From positions 22,898-86,897 of the forward strand of contig NZ_QLMG01000016.1 of the NCBI RefSeq assembly GCF_003259905.1: a stretch of DNA of 64,000 nt. The letters are read 5' to 3'. The notes under the pieces are model-generated. The model ran no database searches. It had not been told where the DNA came from and saw only the letters and a program-made list of their open reading frames with translations. Shown piece after piece: positions 1 to 10,005 of the stretch. Each line of letters starts with the position of its first letter. Position 1 is the stretch's first letter. Both the position numbers and the translations under genes were made by a program. Source of the DNA: Salipiger aestuarii (GTDB lineage Bacteria; Pseudomonadota; Alphaproteobacteria; Rhodobacterales; Rhodobacteraceae).

Positions 1-242
1 ACAGATGGGGATGAACCATCCAGCTTGCTCAGGTGGCACGTGATCGTTCGTTAATGCATCAGGCGACGTCCACGATGCGCGCAGGCGCGGTCAGAATGCC
101 GAGTCCGGAGGGGCAAGGCGAGCCCGACCACCCGGCCGGGGCCCATTGACGCGTTTACGAAGGCGCGATCAAAGAGTTTAGTGGTGACATCTTCGACCGA
201 TGACTTAACGCAATCCGGCCCGCAACAGCAATCGAGCACAGC

Positions 243-1310
243 ATGAAAAACACCAGATACCTTCTCTTCACAGCGATTGCCGTGGCCGCGGCGATATTGG
301 GTTTCCTGGTCTGGCAGGGCAACGGCAATGGCGCTGTCCCCGAAGGTTTCGCGCGCGGCAACGGGCGCGTCGAAGCCGTCGAGATCGATGTGGCCTCGAA
401 GCTTCCCGGACGGATTGAAACGATTCTGGTGCGAGAGGGCGAGCTTGTCGAGGCGGGGCAACCGCTGGCCGCGCTTGACACCCGTCAACTGAAAGCCAAC
501 CGCCATCAGGCAGAGGCGGAACAGCGCCGCGCCGAGATCGCGGTTGAAAACGCCCGGCTGATGATCCAGCAACGTCAGGCCGAAGTGCGCGCAGCCGAGG
601 CGGTTCTGGCGCAGCAGCAATCGGCCCTTGATGCCGCGCAGCGCCAGTTCGCCCGCTCCGAGGCGCTGGCGGGAAGCAGCATCGCGTCCGAGCGGCAACT
701 TGATATTGACCGGTCGAACGCGCTTGGTGCCGAGGCCGCGGTCGCCTCCGCCGAAGCGAGGATTGCGGCGGCGCGGATCGGGGTATCCGCAGCCGAAGCG
801 GCAGTGGTCGGGGCCGAAGCGGCGGTGGCGGCGGCAATGGCGACGATCGAATCGATAGACGTCCAGATCGAGGACAGCACGCTGAAAGCGCCCCGGCCAG
901 GACGGGCGCAGTACATCGTTGCACAGGCGGGCGAAGTCATAGGCGCCGGCGGGCGCGTGATCAACATGATCGATCTGAACGACGTTTACATGACGTTCTT
1001 CCTGCAGACCGCCGCGGCGGGGCGCGCCGGGCTGGGGACCGAGGTCCGCCTGATCCTGGACGCGGCACCGGATATCGTTGTCCCCGCCGAGGTCTCGTTC
1101 GTGTCGGACGTGGCACAGTTCACTCCGAAAACCGTCGAGACCGAAATCGAGCGCGAAAAGCTGATGTTCCGGGTCCGCGCCCGAATCGCGCCCGATCTGC
1201 TGGAAAAATACCTGGATTACATCAAGACCGGTCTGCCCGGCGTCGCCTGGGTTCGGCTGGACCCCGCGCTGCCCTGGCCCGAGGCCGCCGATGGCAGGGT
1301 GCTGGAATGA
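243..1310 (+). CDS. HlyD-family membrane fusion protein of an ABC exporter
   Basis: This 355-aa periplasmic adaptor would link an inner-membrane ABC exporter to an outer-membrane channel. An uncleaved N-terminal membrane anchor (about residues 5-23) is followed by a beta-barrel/lipoyl half, a long Ala/Gln/Glu-rich coiled-coil hairpin (about residues 80-205), and the returning lipoyl and barrel segments. Length and layout fit the YhiI/YbhG type. Its last four bases overlap the next gene (ATGA), an ABC protein with the architecture that normally partners such adaptors, so the three genes 243-5155 form one export operon. The substrate cannot be read from sequence; drugs, lipids or cell-surface compounds are typical for the family. 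Confidence 0.88.
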   Translation: MKNTRYLLFTAIAVAAAILGFLVWQGNGNGAVPEGFARGNGRVEAVEIDVASKLPGRIETILVREGELVEAGQPLAALDTRQLKANRHQAEAEQRRAEIAVENARLMIQQRQAEVRAAEAVLAQQQSALDAAQRQFARSEALAGSSIASERQLDIDRSNALGAEAAVASAEARIAAARIGVSAAEAAVVGAEAAVAAAMATIESIDVQIEDSTLKAPRPGRAQYIVAQAGEVIGAGGRVINMIDLNDVYMTFFLQTAAAGRAGLGTEVRLILDAAPDIVVPAEVSFVSDVAQFTPKTVETEIEREKLMFRVRARIAPDLLEKYLDYIKTGLPGVAWVRLDPALPWPEAADGRVLE

Positions 1311-4048
1311 CCGCCTCCGGGCGGGTGGTGCGGGCAGAGGGGCTTTCGCTTCTCTACGGCAAGGTCCGGGCGCTCGACGATGTGTCGATCGACCTGCCGG
1401 CGGGCTGTATCGTCGGCCTGATCGGGCCTGACGGTGTTGGCAAATCCAGCCTTCTGGCGCTGATCGCCGGGGCCAGGCGTATCCAGCAAGGCCAGCTTGA
1501 TGTTCTGGAGGGCGACATGCGGCGCGCCGGCCACCGTGCCCGGATCTGCCCGCGGATCGCCTATATGCCGCAAGGACTTGGCCGCAATCTCTATCCCACG
1601 CTCTCGGTGCGGGAGAATGTCGAGTTCTTCGGCCGGCTTTTCGGCGAGAGCCGCGAGGAGCGCGAGAGGCGGATCGCCGATCTGCTGGAGGCAACCGATC
1701 TTGCACCCTTTGCCGAGCGCCCGGCGGCCAATCTTTCGGGCGGCATGAAACAGAAGCTGGGCCTGTGCTGCGCGCTGATCCACGACCCCGATCTGCTGAT
1801 CCTGGACGAGCCGACAACCGGAGTCGACCCGCTGTCGCGGCGTGAATTCTGGGCTTTGATCGCGCGTATCCGCGCTGCACGTCCGGGCATGAGCCTGATC
1901 GTCGCCAGTGCGTATCTGGAGGAAGCCTCGGAATTCGACCACCTGGTCGCGATGGACGACGGCAGGGTGCTTGCCGCCGGCAGCCCCTCAGAGATTCTGA
2001 ACCGCACCGGAACCGCCAGCCTTGACGAGGCTTTCATAGAACTTCTTCCCGAAGAAAGGCGCGCGGGACACCACGATCTGATCGTGCCGCCGCGTGACCC
2101 CGCAGGTCGCGGCGACTGCGTCGTCGAGGCTGAAAACCTGACGGTCCGGTTCGGAGACTTTGCAGCGGTCAAGGGTGTGAGCTTTCGCATCGGGAAAGGT
2201 GAGATATTCGGCTTTCTCGGGTCGAACGGTTGCGGCAAGACGACGACGATGAAGGCGCTGACCGGGCTTGTGGAACCCGCCGAAGGAACCACCCGGATCG
2301 ACGGCAAAACGGTCGACGCGCGCGACATGGCCACGCGCAAGCGCATCGGTTACATGACGCAGTCCTTCTCGCTTTATTCCGAGCTGACGGTGCGTCAGAA
2401 TCTTGATCTGCATGCGCGGCTTTTCGACATGGCGCCCGCCGGGATTGCGCCCCGTATCGCCGAGCTTGCGGAGCGGTTTGATCTTGAGGCGGTTCTTGAC
2501 AGTCTGCCGCTGCAACTGCCGCTTGGGATCCGTCAGCGGCTGTCGCTGGCCGTGGCGCTGATTCACCGGCCCGAGGTGCTGATCCTGGACGAGCCGACCT
2601 CGGGCGTGGATCCGGTGGCGCGCGACATCTTCTGGCAGGCGCTGGTGGACCTGTCCCGAAAAGACGGTGTGACGATCTTCATCTCTACCCACTACATGTC
2701 CGAAGCCATGCGCTGCGACAGGATTTCCCTGATGCACGAGGGCCGCGTGCTTGTCAGCGACACGCCCGAAGCCATCCGCGAAGGCGCCGGCGCGGCGACG
2801 CTGGACGATGCCTTCATCCATCACCTGGAACGGGCACAAGGCGAAAACGGCACGCCCGCCGCGGCGCATCGGGTGGATCTCGTGGCGGAGGCTTCGTCGG
2901 CGCCACGTCGGCGCCACGGACGGGTCAGCCTTGCCCGGCTCCTGAGCTTTTCCTGGCGCGAGTCGTTGGAGCTGCGCCGAGATCCGATCCGCCTGACGCT
3001 TGCAAGCGTCGGCAGCGTGATCCTTATGATTGTGCTGGGATACGGCATTTCGATGGATGTCGAGGATCTCAAGTTCGCAGTGCTTGACTACGATCAAACC
3101 ATCGCCAGCCAGTCCTATGTCAACGACCTGGCCGGATCGCGCTACTTCGACGAACAGCCACCGCTCATCGACCATGCCGACATCGACCAGCGGATGCGCG
3201 CCGGCGAAATCAGCCTGGCGCTGGAAATCCCGCCGGGGTTTGCGGCAGATGTCGAACGCGGCCGCCCCGTGGAAATCGGGGCCTGGTTCGATGGTGCCAT
3301 GCCGATGCGTGCGGACACGGTGCGCGGCTATGTCCAGGGGATGCACGTTCACTGGCTGACCGACCAGCTGCGCCAGGTCTATGGCGAAGACGCTGTCACC
3401 GGCAGTTACAGTCTGGAAATGCGCTATCGCTATAACCCCGATGTCGAAAGCCTGGCGGCCATGGTGCCGGCGGTGATCCCGCTCTTGCTGATGCTGATCC
3501 CGGCGATGCTCGCCGTCCTGTCCGTCGCGCGCGAGAAAGAGACAGGCTCGATCGTGAACCTCTATGTCACCCCGGCGCTGCGACTGGAATTCCTGCTGGG
3601 CAAGCAGGTGCCCTACATCGTGCTGGGCTTTCTCAACTTCCTGTTGCTGCTGGCGCTTGCGGTGTTTGTCTTCGGGGTGCCGGTCAAGGGCAGCCTTCTG
3701 GCGCTTTCGGCGGGGGCGCTGGTCTATGTCATCCTGGCCACCGGGCTGGGCCTGCTGATCTCGGCCTTCACCCGCAGCCAGGTCGCGGCGTTGTTCTTTA
3801 CCGCTCTGGCCACCCTGATCCCGGCCACGCAGTATGGGGGCATCATCGACCCGGTCTCGTCACTGGAAGGCATGGGGCGCGGGATCGGCGAGGTTTTCCC
3901 GACCAGCCATTTCGTCACCATCTCGCGCGGGGTGTTTGCCAAGGCGCTGGACTTCGGCGATCTGGCCGCGTCCTTCGTACCGATGCTTCTGCTGGTCCCG
4001 GTGCTTGTGGCGCTCGGGACGATCTTCGTGCGCAAGCAGGAGGCCTGA
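1307..4048 (+). CDS. Fused ABC exporter: two ATPase domains plus ABC-2 permease (RbbA/YhiH-like)
   Basis: This 913-aa protein has two nucleotide-binding domains followed by an ABC-2 membrane domain. NBD1 shows a Walker A GPDGVGKS at about 40-47, signature LSGGMKQ at about 143-149 and Walker B LLILDEPT at about 163-170. NBD2 has Walker A SNGCGKTT near 305 and Walker B ILDEPTSG. Its signature motif is degenerate (LPLGIRQR near 403 instead of LSGG), so the two ATP sites are probably not equivalent. The permease part begins near 545, with one membrane span, a large extracytoplasmic loop and a cluster of spans at about 725-905. Start overlaps the adaptor gene by four bases. The order adaptor - double ATPase/permease - second permease is the standard layout of this exporter class. 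Confidence 0.9.
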   Translation: MTASGRVVRAEGLSLLYGKVRALDDVSIDLPAGCIVGLIGPDGVGKSSLLALIAGARRIQQGQLDVLEGDMRRAGHRARICPRIAYMPQGLGRNLYPTLSVRENVEFFGRLFGESREERERRIADLLEATDLAPFAERPAANLSGGMKQKLGLCCALIHDPDLLILDEPTTGVDPLSRREFWALIARIRAARPGMSLIVASAYLEEASEFDHLVAMDDGRVLAAGSPSEILNRTGTASLDEAFIELLPEERRAGHHDLIVPPRDPAGRGDCVVEAENLTVRFGDFAAVKGVSFRIGKGEIFGFLGSNGCGKTTTMKALTGLVEPAEGTTRIDGKTVDARDMATRKRIGYMTQSFSLYSELTVRQNLDLHARLFDMAPAGIAPRIAELAERFDLEAVLDSLPLQLPLGIRQRLSLAVALIHRPEVLILDEPTSGVDPVARDIFWQALVDLSRKDGVTIFISTHYMSEAMRCDRISLMHEGRVLVSDTPEAIREGAGAATLDDAFIHHLERAQGENGTPAAAHRVDLVAEASSAPRRRHGRVSLARLLSFSWRESLELRRDPIRLTLASVGSVILMIVLGYGISMDVEDLKFAVLDYDQTIASQSYVNDLAGSRYFDEQPPLIDHADIDQRMRAGEISLALEIPPGFAADVERGRPVEIGAWFDGAMPMRADTVRGYVQGMHVHWLTDQLRQVYGEDAVTGSYSLEMRYRYNPDVESLAAMVPAVIPLLLMLIPAMLAVLSVAREKETGSIVNLYVTPALRLEFLLGKQVPYIVLGFLNFLLLLALAVFVFGVPVKGSLLALSAGALVYVILATGLGLLISAFTRSQVAALFFTALATLIPATQYGGIIDPVSSLEGMGRGIGEVFPTSHFVTISRGVFAKALDFGDLAASFVPMLLLVPVLVALGTIFVRKQEA

Positions 4049-4051
4049 GCG

Positions 4052-5155
4052 ATGCGACCCAGACATGTGCTGTACCTCGCGGTCAAGGAGCTACGCGGGC
4101 TGGTGCGCGACCCGCTGCTCCTGGCGCTGGTGTTCTACGCCTTTACGCTGGACATCTATTCCCACGCCACCGCCATGCCCGAGACGCTGAACCGCGCCAC
4201 GATCGGCATCGTGGACGAGGATGCCTCGCCCCTGTCCCGGCGGATCGCGGATGCGTTCCTGTCGCCCTATTTCGTGACACCCGACCAGATCGACATGGCC
4301 GAGATGGATGCGCGCATGGATGCTGGCATCGATACGTTTTCGCTGGTCATCCCTCCGGATTTCCAGAGCGACCTTGTGGCGGGCGCCCGGCCCGAATTGC
4401 AGCTTAACGTCGATGCGACACGGGTCAGCCAGGCCTTCACCGGCGCGGGCTATGTCCAGGCGATCGTCGATCAGGAAGTCACCGGCTGGACCGGGCGACA
4501 AGCCGCGGTGCCGGTCGATCTTGCGCTGCGCGCCCGCTTCAACCCGGCGCTGGATCCTGGGTGGTTCGGTGCGCTGACGGCGGTGATCAGTGCCGTGACC
4601 ATGCTGTCGATCATCCTGTCGGGGGCGGCGCTGATCCGGGAGCGTGAGCATGGTACCGTCGAGCACCTGCTTGTCATGCCGGTCAGCGCGGCCGAGATCA
4701 TGACCAGCAAGGTGCTCAGCATGGGGGGCGTGGTGCTGGTGGCGGCGGGGCTGTCGCTGACCTTCATGGTGCAGGGTGTTCTTGGGGTGCCGGTGGCAGG
4801 CTCGTTGACGCTGTTCCTGGTGGGCGTGGCGCTGCACCTGTTCGCCACCACATCGCTGGGGATATTGCTGGCAACGATCTCGGGTTCGATGCCGCAATTC
4901 GCCATGCTGCTGCTTCTGGTGCTGCTGCCGCTGGAAATCCTGTCGGGCGGGATGACGCCGCGGGAATCGATGCCCGAGGCGGTGCAATACATCATGCTGG
5001 CGGCGCCCAACACCCATTTCATCGCGCTTGCACAGGCGGTGTTGTTTCGGGGCGCGGGACTTGCGGTGGTCTGGCCGCAACTGCTGGCGCTGGCGGTGAT
5101 CGGATCGGTGATGTTCGCGTTCGCCTTGCGACGGTTCCGCGGCTTCCTGCGGTAA
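4052..5155 (+). CDS. ABC-2 type transporter permease (YhhJ/YbhR-like)
   Basis: This 367-aa inner-membrane permease has one N-terminal span, a large extracytoplasmic domain (about residues 45-175), then five or six spans (about 180-360) with the family's conserved REREHGTVEHLLVMP segment before the central spans. It starts three bases after the fused ABC gene ends and completes the heterodimeric membrane channel of the exporter. It is convergent with the stress-protein gene, and the 31-bp gap leaves little room for regulatory sequence. Confidence 0.9.
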   Translation: MRPRHVLYLAVKELRGLVRDPLLLALVFYAFTLDIYSHATAMPETLNRATIGIVDEDASPLSRRIADAFLSPYFVTPDQIDMAEMDARMDAGIDTFSLVIPPDFQSDLVAGARPELQLNVDATRVSQAFTGAGYVQAIVDQEVTGWTGRQAAVPVDLALRARFNPALDPGWFGALTAVISAVTMLSIILSGAALIREREHGTVEHLLVMPVSAAEIMTSKVLSMGGVVLVAAGLSLTFMVQGVLGVPVAGSLTLFLVGVALHLFATTSLGILLATISGSMPQFAMLLLLVLLPLEILSGGMTPRESMPEAVQYIMLAAPNTHFIALAQAVLFRGAGLAVVWPQLLALAVIGSVMFAFALRRFRGFLR

Positions 5156-5186
5156 CGCGGCGCTTCCTGCGCGCGTGGACACCTTT

Positions 5187-5645
5187 TCAACCGTCGCGGA
5201 AAAAGTCTGAATCCTCGACAACCTTTTGTGCCAGCAGCAGGCTGCATCCCAGCGCGTCGGCCAACCCGGCCGCGACCGACCGGCTCATCCAGCGCGTCCA
5301 GAGACCTTGGCGATGATGCCCGACCACGACCAGATCGGCCCCGGTTTCGGTCGCGACGCTTGCGATTTTCGCCACCGGATCGCCGAACTCCATGCGGACC
5401 TCGGGTGCCAGCCCCATCGCCGAAAGCCTTTGATGGCCTTCGTCAAGGATCCCCCCGAAATCGGCTTGCTGGATGGCGAGCGCGCCGACATCCGCGCCTT
5501 GTGCCAGCGCGTTGCCAGCGCCCGTTTCGACCACCGCCAGCAGGATCACCCGCGCCCCCGTGATCTGCGCCAGCCGCGCGCCTTCGCGCAGCGCCAGCCG
5601 CCCCTCGCGCGAGCCGTCGTAACACAGCAGGATTTTGGTATACAT
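5187..5645 (-). CDS. Universal stress protein (UspA family)
   Basis: This 152-aa single-domain Usp begins MYTKILLCYDGS, the usual beta1 strand and nucleotide-binding loop. It ends with a GADLVVVGHHRQG...S segment resembling the ATP-binding G-2x-G-9x-G-S/T motif (here GHHRQGLWTRWMSRSVA). The frame is open further upstream, but conserved sequence starts at this ATG and the gene then has the normal family length. It is transcribed divergently from the MarR gene across a 98-bp AT-rich gap. Such proteins bind ATP or act as stress-response switches; the partner here is unknown. Confidence 0.85.
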   Translation of the reverse strand: MYTKILLCYDGSREGRLALREGARLAQITGARVILLAVVETGAGNALAQGADVGALAIQQADFGGILDEGHQRLSAMGLAPEVRMEFGDPVAKIASVATETGADLVVVGHHRQGLWTRWMSRSVAAGLADALGCSLLLAQKVVEDSDFFRDG

Positions 5646-5743
5646 CGACGTATGTCTCCGGTGCGGGAATGACCCTTGCAAGATAATTGCATCCATATTA
5701 ATTAGCTCTACAACTATTGGCAAGGCGTTGAAAGCAAAGAGCG

Positions 5744-6208
5744 ATGAAGACAGATCCCGACGACATAGAGATCCAGGAGCCTTTCGCGCGGTCCATGGCA
5801 ACGGCGTCACGCATGTGGCGGCGGCATCTTGACCTTCGGTTTCGCGATCTCGACCTGTCGCAGGCAAGGTGGAACGTGCTGTTCGAGCTTTCGCGGAATG
5901 AAGAGGTGACGCAGATCGAACTGGCGCACCGCCTGGGGATCGAGGCCGCGACGCTCGTCCGGCTGCTGGACGGGCTTGAAGGCGCGGGTCTGATCGAACG
6001 CCGCCCTTCCGCCACGGACAGGCGGGCCAAGACGCTTCACCTGACAGAGGTTGCGAGCCCTCTCATTGTCAGGATGAAAAAGATTTCAGCGACCAGCCGG
6101 GCAGAAATCCTCGAAGGCATTTCCCTGGAGGATCTGCGCATTGCAACGAAAGTTCTAAGCGGCATCGCGGCCAGACTGGAGGTTTTGAACAATGGTCAAA
6201 ATGGATGA
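5744..6208 (+). CDS. MarR-family transcriptional regulator
   Basis: This 154-aa winged-helix protein has a recognition region around residues 55-100: helix-turn-helix TQIELAHRLGIEAATLVRLLDGLE, then the wing with the conserved DRRAKTLHLTE. It overlaps the start of the following EmrA-like gene by 17 bases and heads the operon 5744-8898. By analogy with emrR-emrAB it probably represses its own efflux operon until a toxic ligand binds. The 98-bp AT-rich gap to the divergent usp gene is the likely operator and promoter region; no clear inverted repeat was recognised there. Confidence 0.88.
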   Translation: MKTDPDDIEIQEPFARSMATASRMWRRHLDLRFRDLDLSQARWNVLFELSRNEEVTQIELAHRLGIEAATLVRLLDGLEGAGLIERRPSATDRRAKTLHLTEVASPLIVRMKKISATSRAEILEGISLEDLRIATKVLSGIAARLEVLNNGQNG

Positions 6209-7361
6209 CATAAAGTCGGGTACAGCCATTTCCGACAAGGCTGCGGCGGACAAACAGGTGCCGCCCCCTCCCCCCAGGCGCAGCCGGACGCGATGGGCCA
6301 GACTGATCGTGATCGGCGGCGTGCTTGCCGTTGCCGTCTGGCTGGCCGCCCCGTGGCTGGCTGCGCGATTCACGCAGGTACACATCGACGACGCGCGAAT
6401 CGCGGCCAATGTGGTCACCGTATCCAGCGAGGTCGCTGGGCGGGTCACGGCGATTCCGGTGCTCGTGGGCGACGCTGTCGAAAAAGACGATCTTGTCGCC
6501 GCAATCGACCGCACATCTGCGCAGCCGCAGCTTGATGCAGTCCTGTCGAGACTTTCGGCAACCGATGCGCAGTTGGCGGAGCTTCGGGCACGCAAGGTGC
6601 TGCTTGAAAAGCAACTCTCCGCGCGGCGCGACGCGGCCCTGGCCAGCATAGCTGCCGCGGAAGCGAACCACGCGGCATCCCTCGCGGTATTGACGAATGC
6701 ACAGACCCGTCACGAGAGGGCAATCAAGCTTGCTGCGCAGAAAATCATGTCGCAGCAAACTCTGGACGAGGCCAAGGCAGCGCTCGACACCGCAGCACAG
6801 CAGGAACGTGCCGCGTTCGCGGCGATCGAAAGCGCGCAGGCGAGTCTGGCCATTGTCGAGGCCGACGGAGAGCAGATGAATGTGCTGGAGTCGCAGATTG
6901 CGTCCGTTCTTGCCGGTCGCGCGGGCACCGAGGCCGACCGCAGCCTGAAAGAGATCGACCTCGCGCACCGCACGATCACGGCCCAGTTCGACGGCATCGT
7001 TGACGGGACCTTTGTCGATGTCGGCGAATATGTGACTCCGGGCACGCGCATTGCAATGTATCACGCGCCGGATGACGTCTGGATCGACGCCAACGTCAAG
7101 GAAACCGATTATGGCCGGATCCATGTGGGATCGAAGGCGGGCGTCACGGTCGACGCTTTTCCGGGCCGCACCTTCGAGGGCAAGGTGATCGGCATGGGCG
7201 GGGCGGCGACAAGCCAGCTTGCGCTTCTGCCCAGCCCGAACCCCTCGGGCAATTTCACCAAAGTGACCCAGCGTCTGCCGATCCGTGTGTCGATCGCGGC
7301 TGCCGACACCGAACTCAGGCCCGGCATGATGGTCGAGGTTTATGTCGATGTCACAGATTGA
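6192..7361 (+). CDS. EmrA-like membrane fusion protein (HlyD family)
   Basis: This 389-aa adaptor has a cytoplasmic Pro/Arg-rich N-terminus (PPPPPRRSRTRW) and one membrane anchor at about residues 36-55. A biotinyl-lipoyl/coiled-coil region spans about 60-270, and a barrel domain with GTRIAMYHAPDDVWIDANVKET is typical of EmrA. It overlaps the MarR gene upstream and the MFS gene downstream by about 20 bases each, so the three are translationally coupled. It would connect the MFS pump to an outer-membrane channel, which is not encoded in this window. Confidence 0.88.
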   Translation: MVKMDDIKSGTAISDKAAADKQVPPPPPRRSRTRWARLIVIGGVLAVAVWLAAPWLAARFTQVHIDDARIAANVVTVSSEVAGRVTAIPVLVGDAVEKDDLVAAIDRTSAQPQLDAVLSRLSATDAQLAELRARKVLLEKQLSARRDAALASIAAAEANHAASLAVLTNAQTRHERAIKLAAQKIMSQQTLDEAKAALDTAAQQERAAFAAIESAQASLAIVEADGEQMNVLESQIASVLAGRAGTEADRSLKEIDLAHRTITAQFDGIVDGTFVDVGEYVTPGTRIAMYHAPDDVWIDANVKETDYGRIHVGSKAGVTVDAFPGRTFEGKVIGMGGAATSQLALLPSPNPSGNFTKVTQRLPIRVSIAAADTELRPGMMVEVYVDVTD

Positions 7362-8898
7362 CCGGTATTTCGAGCGTTACGGCCCTTCCTACAAATGGTT
7401 GGCAACCGGCACGATCATGATCGCGACCATCTCGGTCGTGTTGTCCACGACGATCGTGAACGTCGCCATCCCGGCGGTCATGGGGGCATTCGGCATCAGC
7501 GCGGTGCAAGCACAATGGATCTCGACCGGCTTTCTGGCAGCCATGACCGCAACGATGCTGCTGGCCGACTGGGCCAACCGCGCCTTCGGCATGCGGCTGA
7601 CGATGACAGCCGCGATGGGCGTGTTCCTTGGGGGGTCGGTCCTTGGGGGGCTCGCGCCGAACGAGACCGTGCTGACGCTGGCCCGCGTGGTGCAAGGGGC
7701 GGCGGCGGGTGTCGTGCAGCCATTGGCCATGATCATGCTGTTCAAGGTCTTTCCGCCCGACAAACGCGGCGCCGCCATGGGGATCTATGGCGTCGGCGTT
7801 GTGCTGGCTCCGGCTTTGGGCCCATGGATCGGCGGGGTGCTTATGGATGCCTTCGACTGGCGCTTCGTCTTCTACCTGGGCCTGCCTTTTGCCGGTCTTG
7901 CCATTCTGCTGGCGAACCTTTTCCTGCCCGGCCGCGAAGAAAGCGGTCCGATTCCGGGCTTCGACTTTGTCGGGGTGGCGATCCTGTCGGCTTTTCTTGC
8001 GGTGCTGCTCAGCACGCTGACGAACGCGCAGCGGCTTGGATGGGAGTCCAACGCCATCCTGTCGGGCTTCGTGATTTCCGCCGCTTCGGCCATCGGCTTC
8101 ATCGCCTGGGAGATGCACACCGCCAAACCCATGCTCGACATGCGGCTTTTCAGGAATTTCGCGTTCTCCTCGGCCTCGGTCATTGCCTTCATCATGGGGG
8201 CGGGGCTGTTCGGCTCTACCTATCTGCTTCCGGTCTTCGTGCAGCAGATCCAGGGTATGACGCCCACGCAGGCGGGCCTTCTTCTGATGCCGTCGGGCTT
8301 TGCGATGCTGCTGGTCTTTCCCATTGCCGGGCGATTGTCCGACAAGGTGCCCGCCCCGATCATGATCGGCGTCGGCATGGCGGTCTTTGCCGGGTCTTCC
8401 TGGCTTATGACATCGGTAAATGTCCACACGGCCTTCTGGACGCTGGCATGGTGGACGATCCTGTCACGCGTGGGATTGGGGCTTGTGTTTCCGGCCATTT
8501 CGTCGGGCGCGCTCAAGGTTCTGCCGCCCCAGCTTCTTGGCCAGGGTTCGGGCGCTTCGAACTTCATTCGGCAACTTGGAGGGGCCTTCGGGGTCAACCT
8601 TCTGACCGTGTTCATCGAGCGGCGCACCATCATGCACGCGGATGCCTTTGCCGCGACCCAGACCAGCGACAACGCCACGACGATGGAACTCTTGAGCAAA
8701 GTTGCCGGCCTGCTGCACGCCTCGGGGCTGCCGGACTCTCAGCTCATGCCCGCCGCGGCATCGTTCCTGAGCCAGACAGTGATAATCCAGTCCTCGAACG
8801 CCGCCTTTCAGGACGGCTTTCTTGTGGTATGCGGTATATTCCTGCTCGCGCTGGTCCCGACCTGGTTCATGTGGCGCGCGCCATCCTCTGGCACATAG
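7342..8898 (+). CDS. DHA2-family MFS multidrug transporter (EmrB-like)
   Basis: This 518-aa pump has about 14 predicted membrane spans, the size and topology of DHA2 drug:proton antiporters. Family motifs include STTIVNVAIPAVMG in the first span, the QWISTGF element, and the GPWIGGVLMDAFDWRFVFYLGLP region of motif C and the following helix. It is the last gene of the marR-emrA-emrB-like operon and ends convergently with the lipoate-ligase-like gene. Substrates are unknown; hydrophobic acids or uncouplers are common for the family. Confidence 0.9.
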   Translation: MSMSQIDRYFERYGPSYKWLATGTIMIATISVVLSTTIVNVAIPAVMGAFGISAVQAQWISTGFLAAMTATMLLADWANRAFGMRLTMTAAMGVFLGGSVLGGLAPNETVLTLARVVQGAAAGVVQPLAMIMLFKVFPPDKRGAAMGIYGVGVVLAPALGPWIGGVLMDAFDWRFVFYLGLPFAGLAILLANLFLPGREESGPIPGFDFVGVAILSAFLAVLLSTLTNAQRLGWESNAILSGFVISAASAIGFIAWEMHTAKPMLDMRLFRNFAFSSASVIAFIMGAGLFGSTYLLPVFVQQIQGMTPTQAGLLLMPSGFAMLLVFPIAGRLSDKVPAPIMIGVGMAVFAGSSWLMTSVNVHTAFWTLAWWTILSRVGLGLVFPAISSGALKVLPPQLLGQGSGASNFIRQLGGAFGVNLLTVFIERRTIMHADAFAATQTSDNATTMELLSKVAGLLHASGLPDSQLMPAAASFLSQTVIIQSSNAAFQDGFLVVCGIFLLALVPTWFMWRAPSSGT

Positions 8899-9016
8899 GG
8901 CGAATTTCAAGCCGAACCGCGGCGCCGCTCTTGCCGGGTGGCGTCGGATCGGTGCGGCACAAGGGACGCGGCTGTTGCCCTTGCGCAAATTGCTTCTCAG
9001 CCTCCTGACACCACCT

Positions 9017-9742
9017 TCATGACATTTGCGGCGTCGACCACAAATGCGCCCGATGCGCGACCATGCGGAGGAAACGGTGCTGGGCCGCTTTATCCTCGTC
9101 CGGCTGAACCAGATCCTGCAATCCGACATGGGCGCTGGCGTGGATTATCCGCTTTATTCCACAATCATGATAAAAGCGGTTGAGCATATCGATTGTTTTG
9201 TCCGACGGCGTGCGCATCAGCATCATCGCATGCGTCTGCACTGCCATTCCACCCGCCGTCGGACGCCAGCGTTGAGCGGTTCCGGCGAATTTCCGGCCCA
9301 TCACGGTAATATTGTAGCGTCCGTCGCAAAAGGCACCGGACACGGATCCATTGCAAGAGCTTATGCCTGCGTTGGAAAGGGCGTCGCAGATCGGCGCCGT
9401 CAGTCGTTTGTATGCGTCCTCAAGTGTGGATGACGCGTCCGGCGGCCCACGGAACATCAGCGTCAGATTGACGATGCCTGGCCCCTGCGGCACCAGATCG
9501 CCGCCGGTGGCCCGCAAATGAACCGGCCAACCGGCGTCGGTGGCCTGCGCGCATGCGCGCGCGAAACCCGGAAGCCTGGCCATCCCGGCAGGCGCAACCA
9601 GGGCGGGTTCGCAGCTCCAAAGCTGGGTGATGGCGGCGCGGTGTCCGGCGGCAATGCCGGTCAGGCACGTTGCCTCCCATGCCAGAGCATCGGCAATTGC
9701 CAGTTCCCGCACCGCGCCCGGCGCCCCGGTAGTGGCGATCAT
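9017..9742 (-). CDS. Lipoate-protein-ligase-like protein (BPL/LplA/LipB superfamily)
   Basis: This 241-aa protein should activate lipoate and attach it to a lysine of a lipoyl domain. Visible LplA-superfamily motifs are RATGGDLVPQGPGIVN (the RxxGG-type lipoyl-adenylate loop, residues about 77-92) and GRYNITVMGRKFAGTAQ with the conserved GRK lysine (about 146-162). Its ATG overlaps the stop of the upstream lipoyl-domain gene (ATGA), so substrate and modifying enzyme are co-translated. That makes it a dedicated ligase for the 78-aa lipoyl protein rather than a housekeeping copy. It could alternatively be an octanoyl-transferase/amidotransferase of the same fold. Confidence 0.8.
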   Translation of the reverse strand: MIATTGAPGAVRELAIADALAWEATCLTGIAAGHRAAITQLWSCEPALVAPAGMARLPGFARACAQATDAGWPVHLRATGGDLVPQGPGIVNLTLMFRGPPDASSTLEDAYKRLTAPICDALSNAGISSCNGSVSGAFCDGRYNITVMGRKFAGTAQRWRPTAGGMAVQTHAMMLMRTPSDKTIDMLNRFYHDCGIKRIIHASAHVGLQDLVQPDEDKAAQHRFLRMVAHRAHLWSTPQMS

Positions 9743-9975
9743 GTGATCTGCCCGATGACATCCCCCTTGCGCACGATGTCATCGGCCTGTTTGTCGATTT
9801 TCAAGACGCCATCGGCTGGCGCTGTCACCTCGAACTGTGACTTCTCGACCATGATCTCGGCGATCAGCGCGCCCTTGCGCACGGTCGCGCCGTCACTTGC
9901 CAGCCAGTTGGTGATGACGGCTTCCATGTCGTCATCCTGCCACAGATCCTGCGGCACCTTCACTTCTGTTGCCAT
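9739..9975 (-). CDS. Free-standing lipoyl (biotinyl/lipoyl) domain protein
   Basis: The 78-aa protein is a single lipoyl domain and nothing else. The modifiable lysine is K45 in the EIMVEKSQFEV hairpin. EKS rather than EMK identifies it as lipoyl rather than biotinyl, and the C-terminal half (GVLKIDKQADDIVRKGDVIGQI) completes the flattened barrel. A strong AAAGGAGT ribosome-binding site precedes the ATG. It lies between the E1-beta gene and the lipoate-ligase-like gene. In normal 2-oxoacid dehydrogenases this domain is fused to an E2 acyltransferase; here no E2 core follows, so it would be a diffusible swinging arm. Confidence 0.88.
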   Translation of the reverse strand: MATEVKVPQDLWQDDDMEAVITNWLASDGATVRKGALIAEIMVEKSQFEVTAPADGVLKIDKQADDIVRKGDVIGQIT

Positions 9976-10005
9976 GAGTTCACTCCTTTGCTCAGCCGTG
10001 GTCTG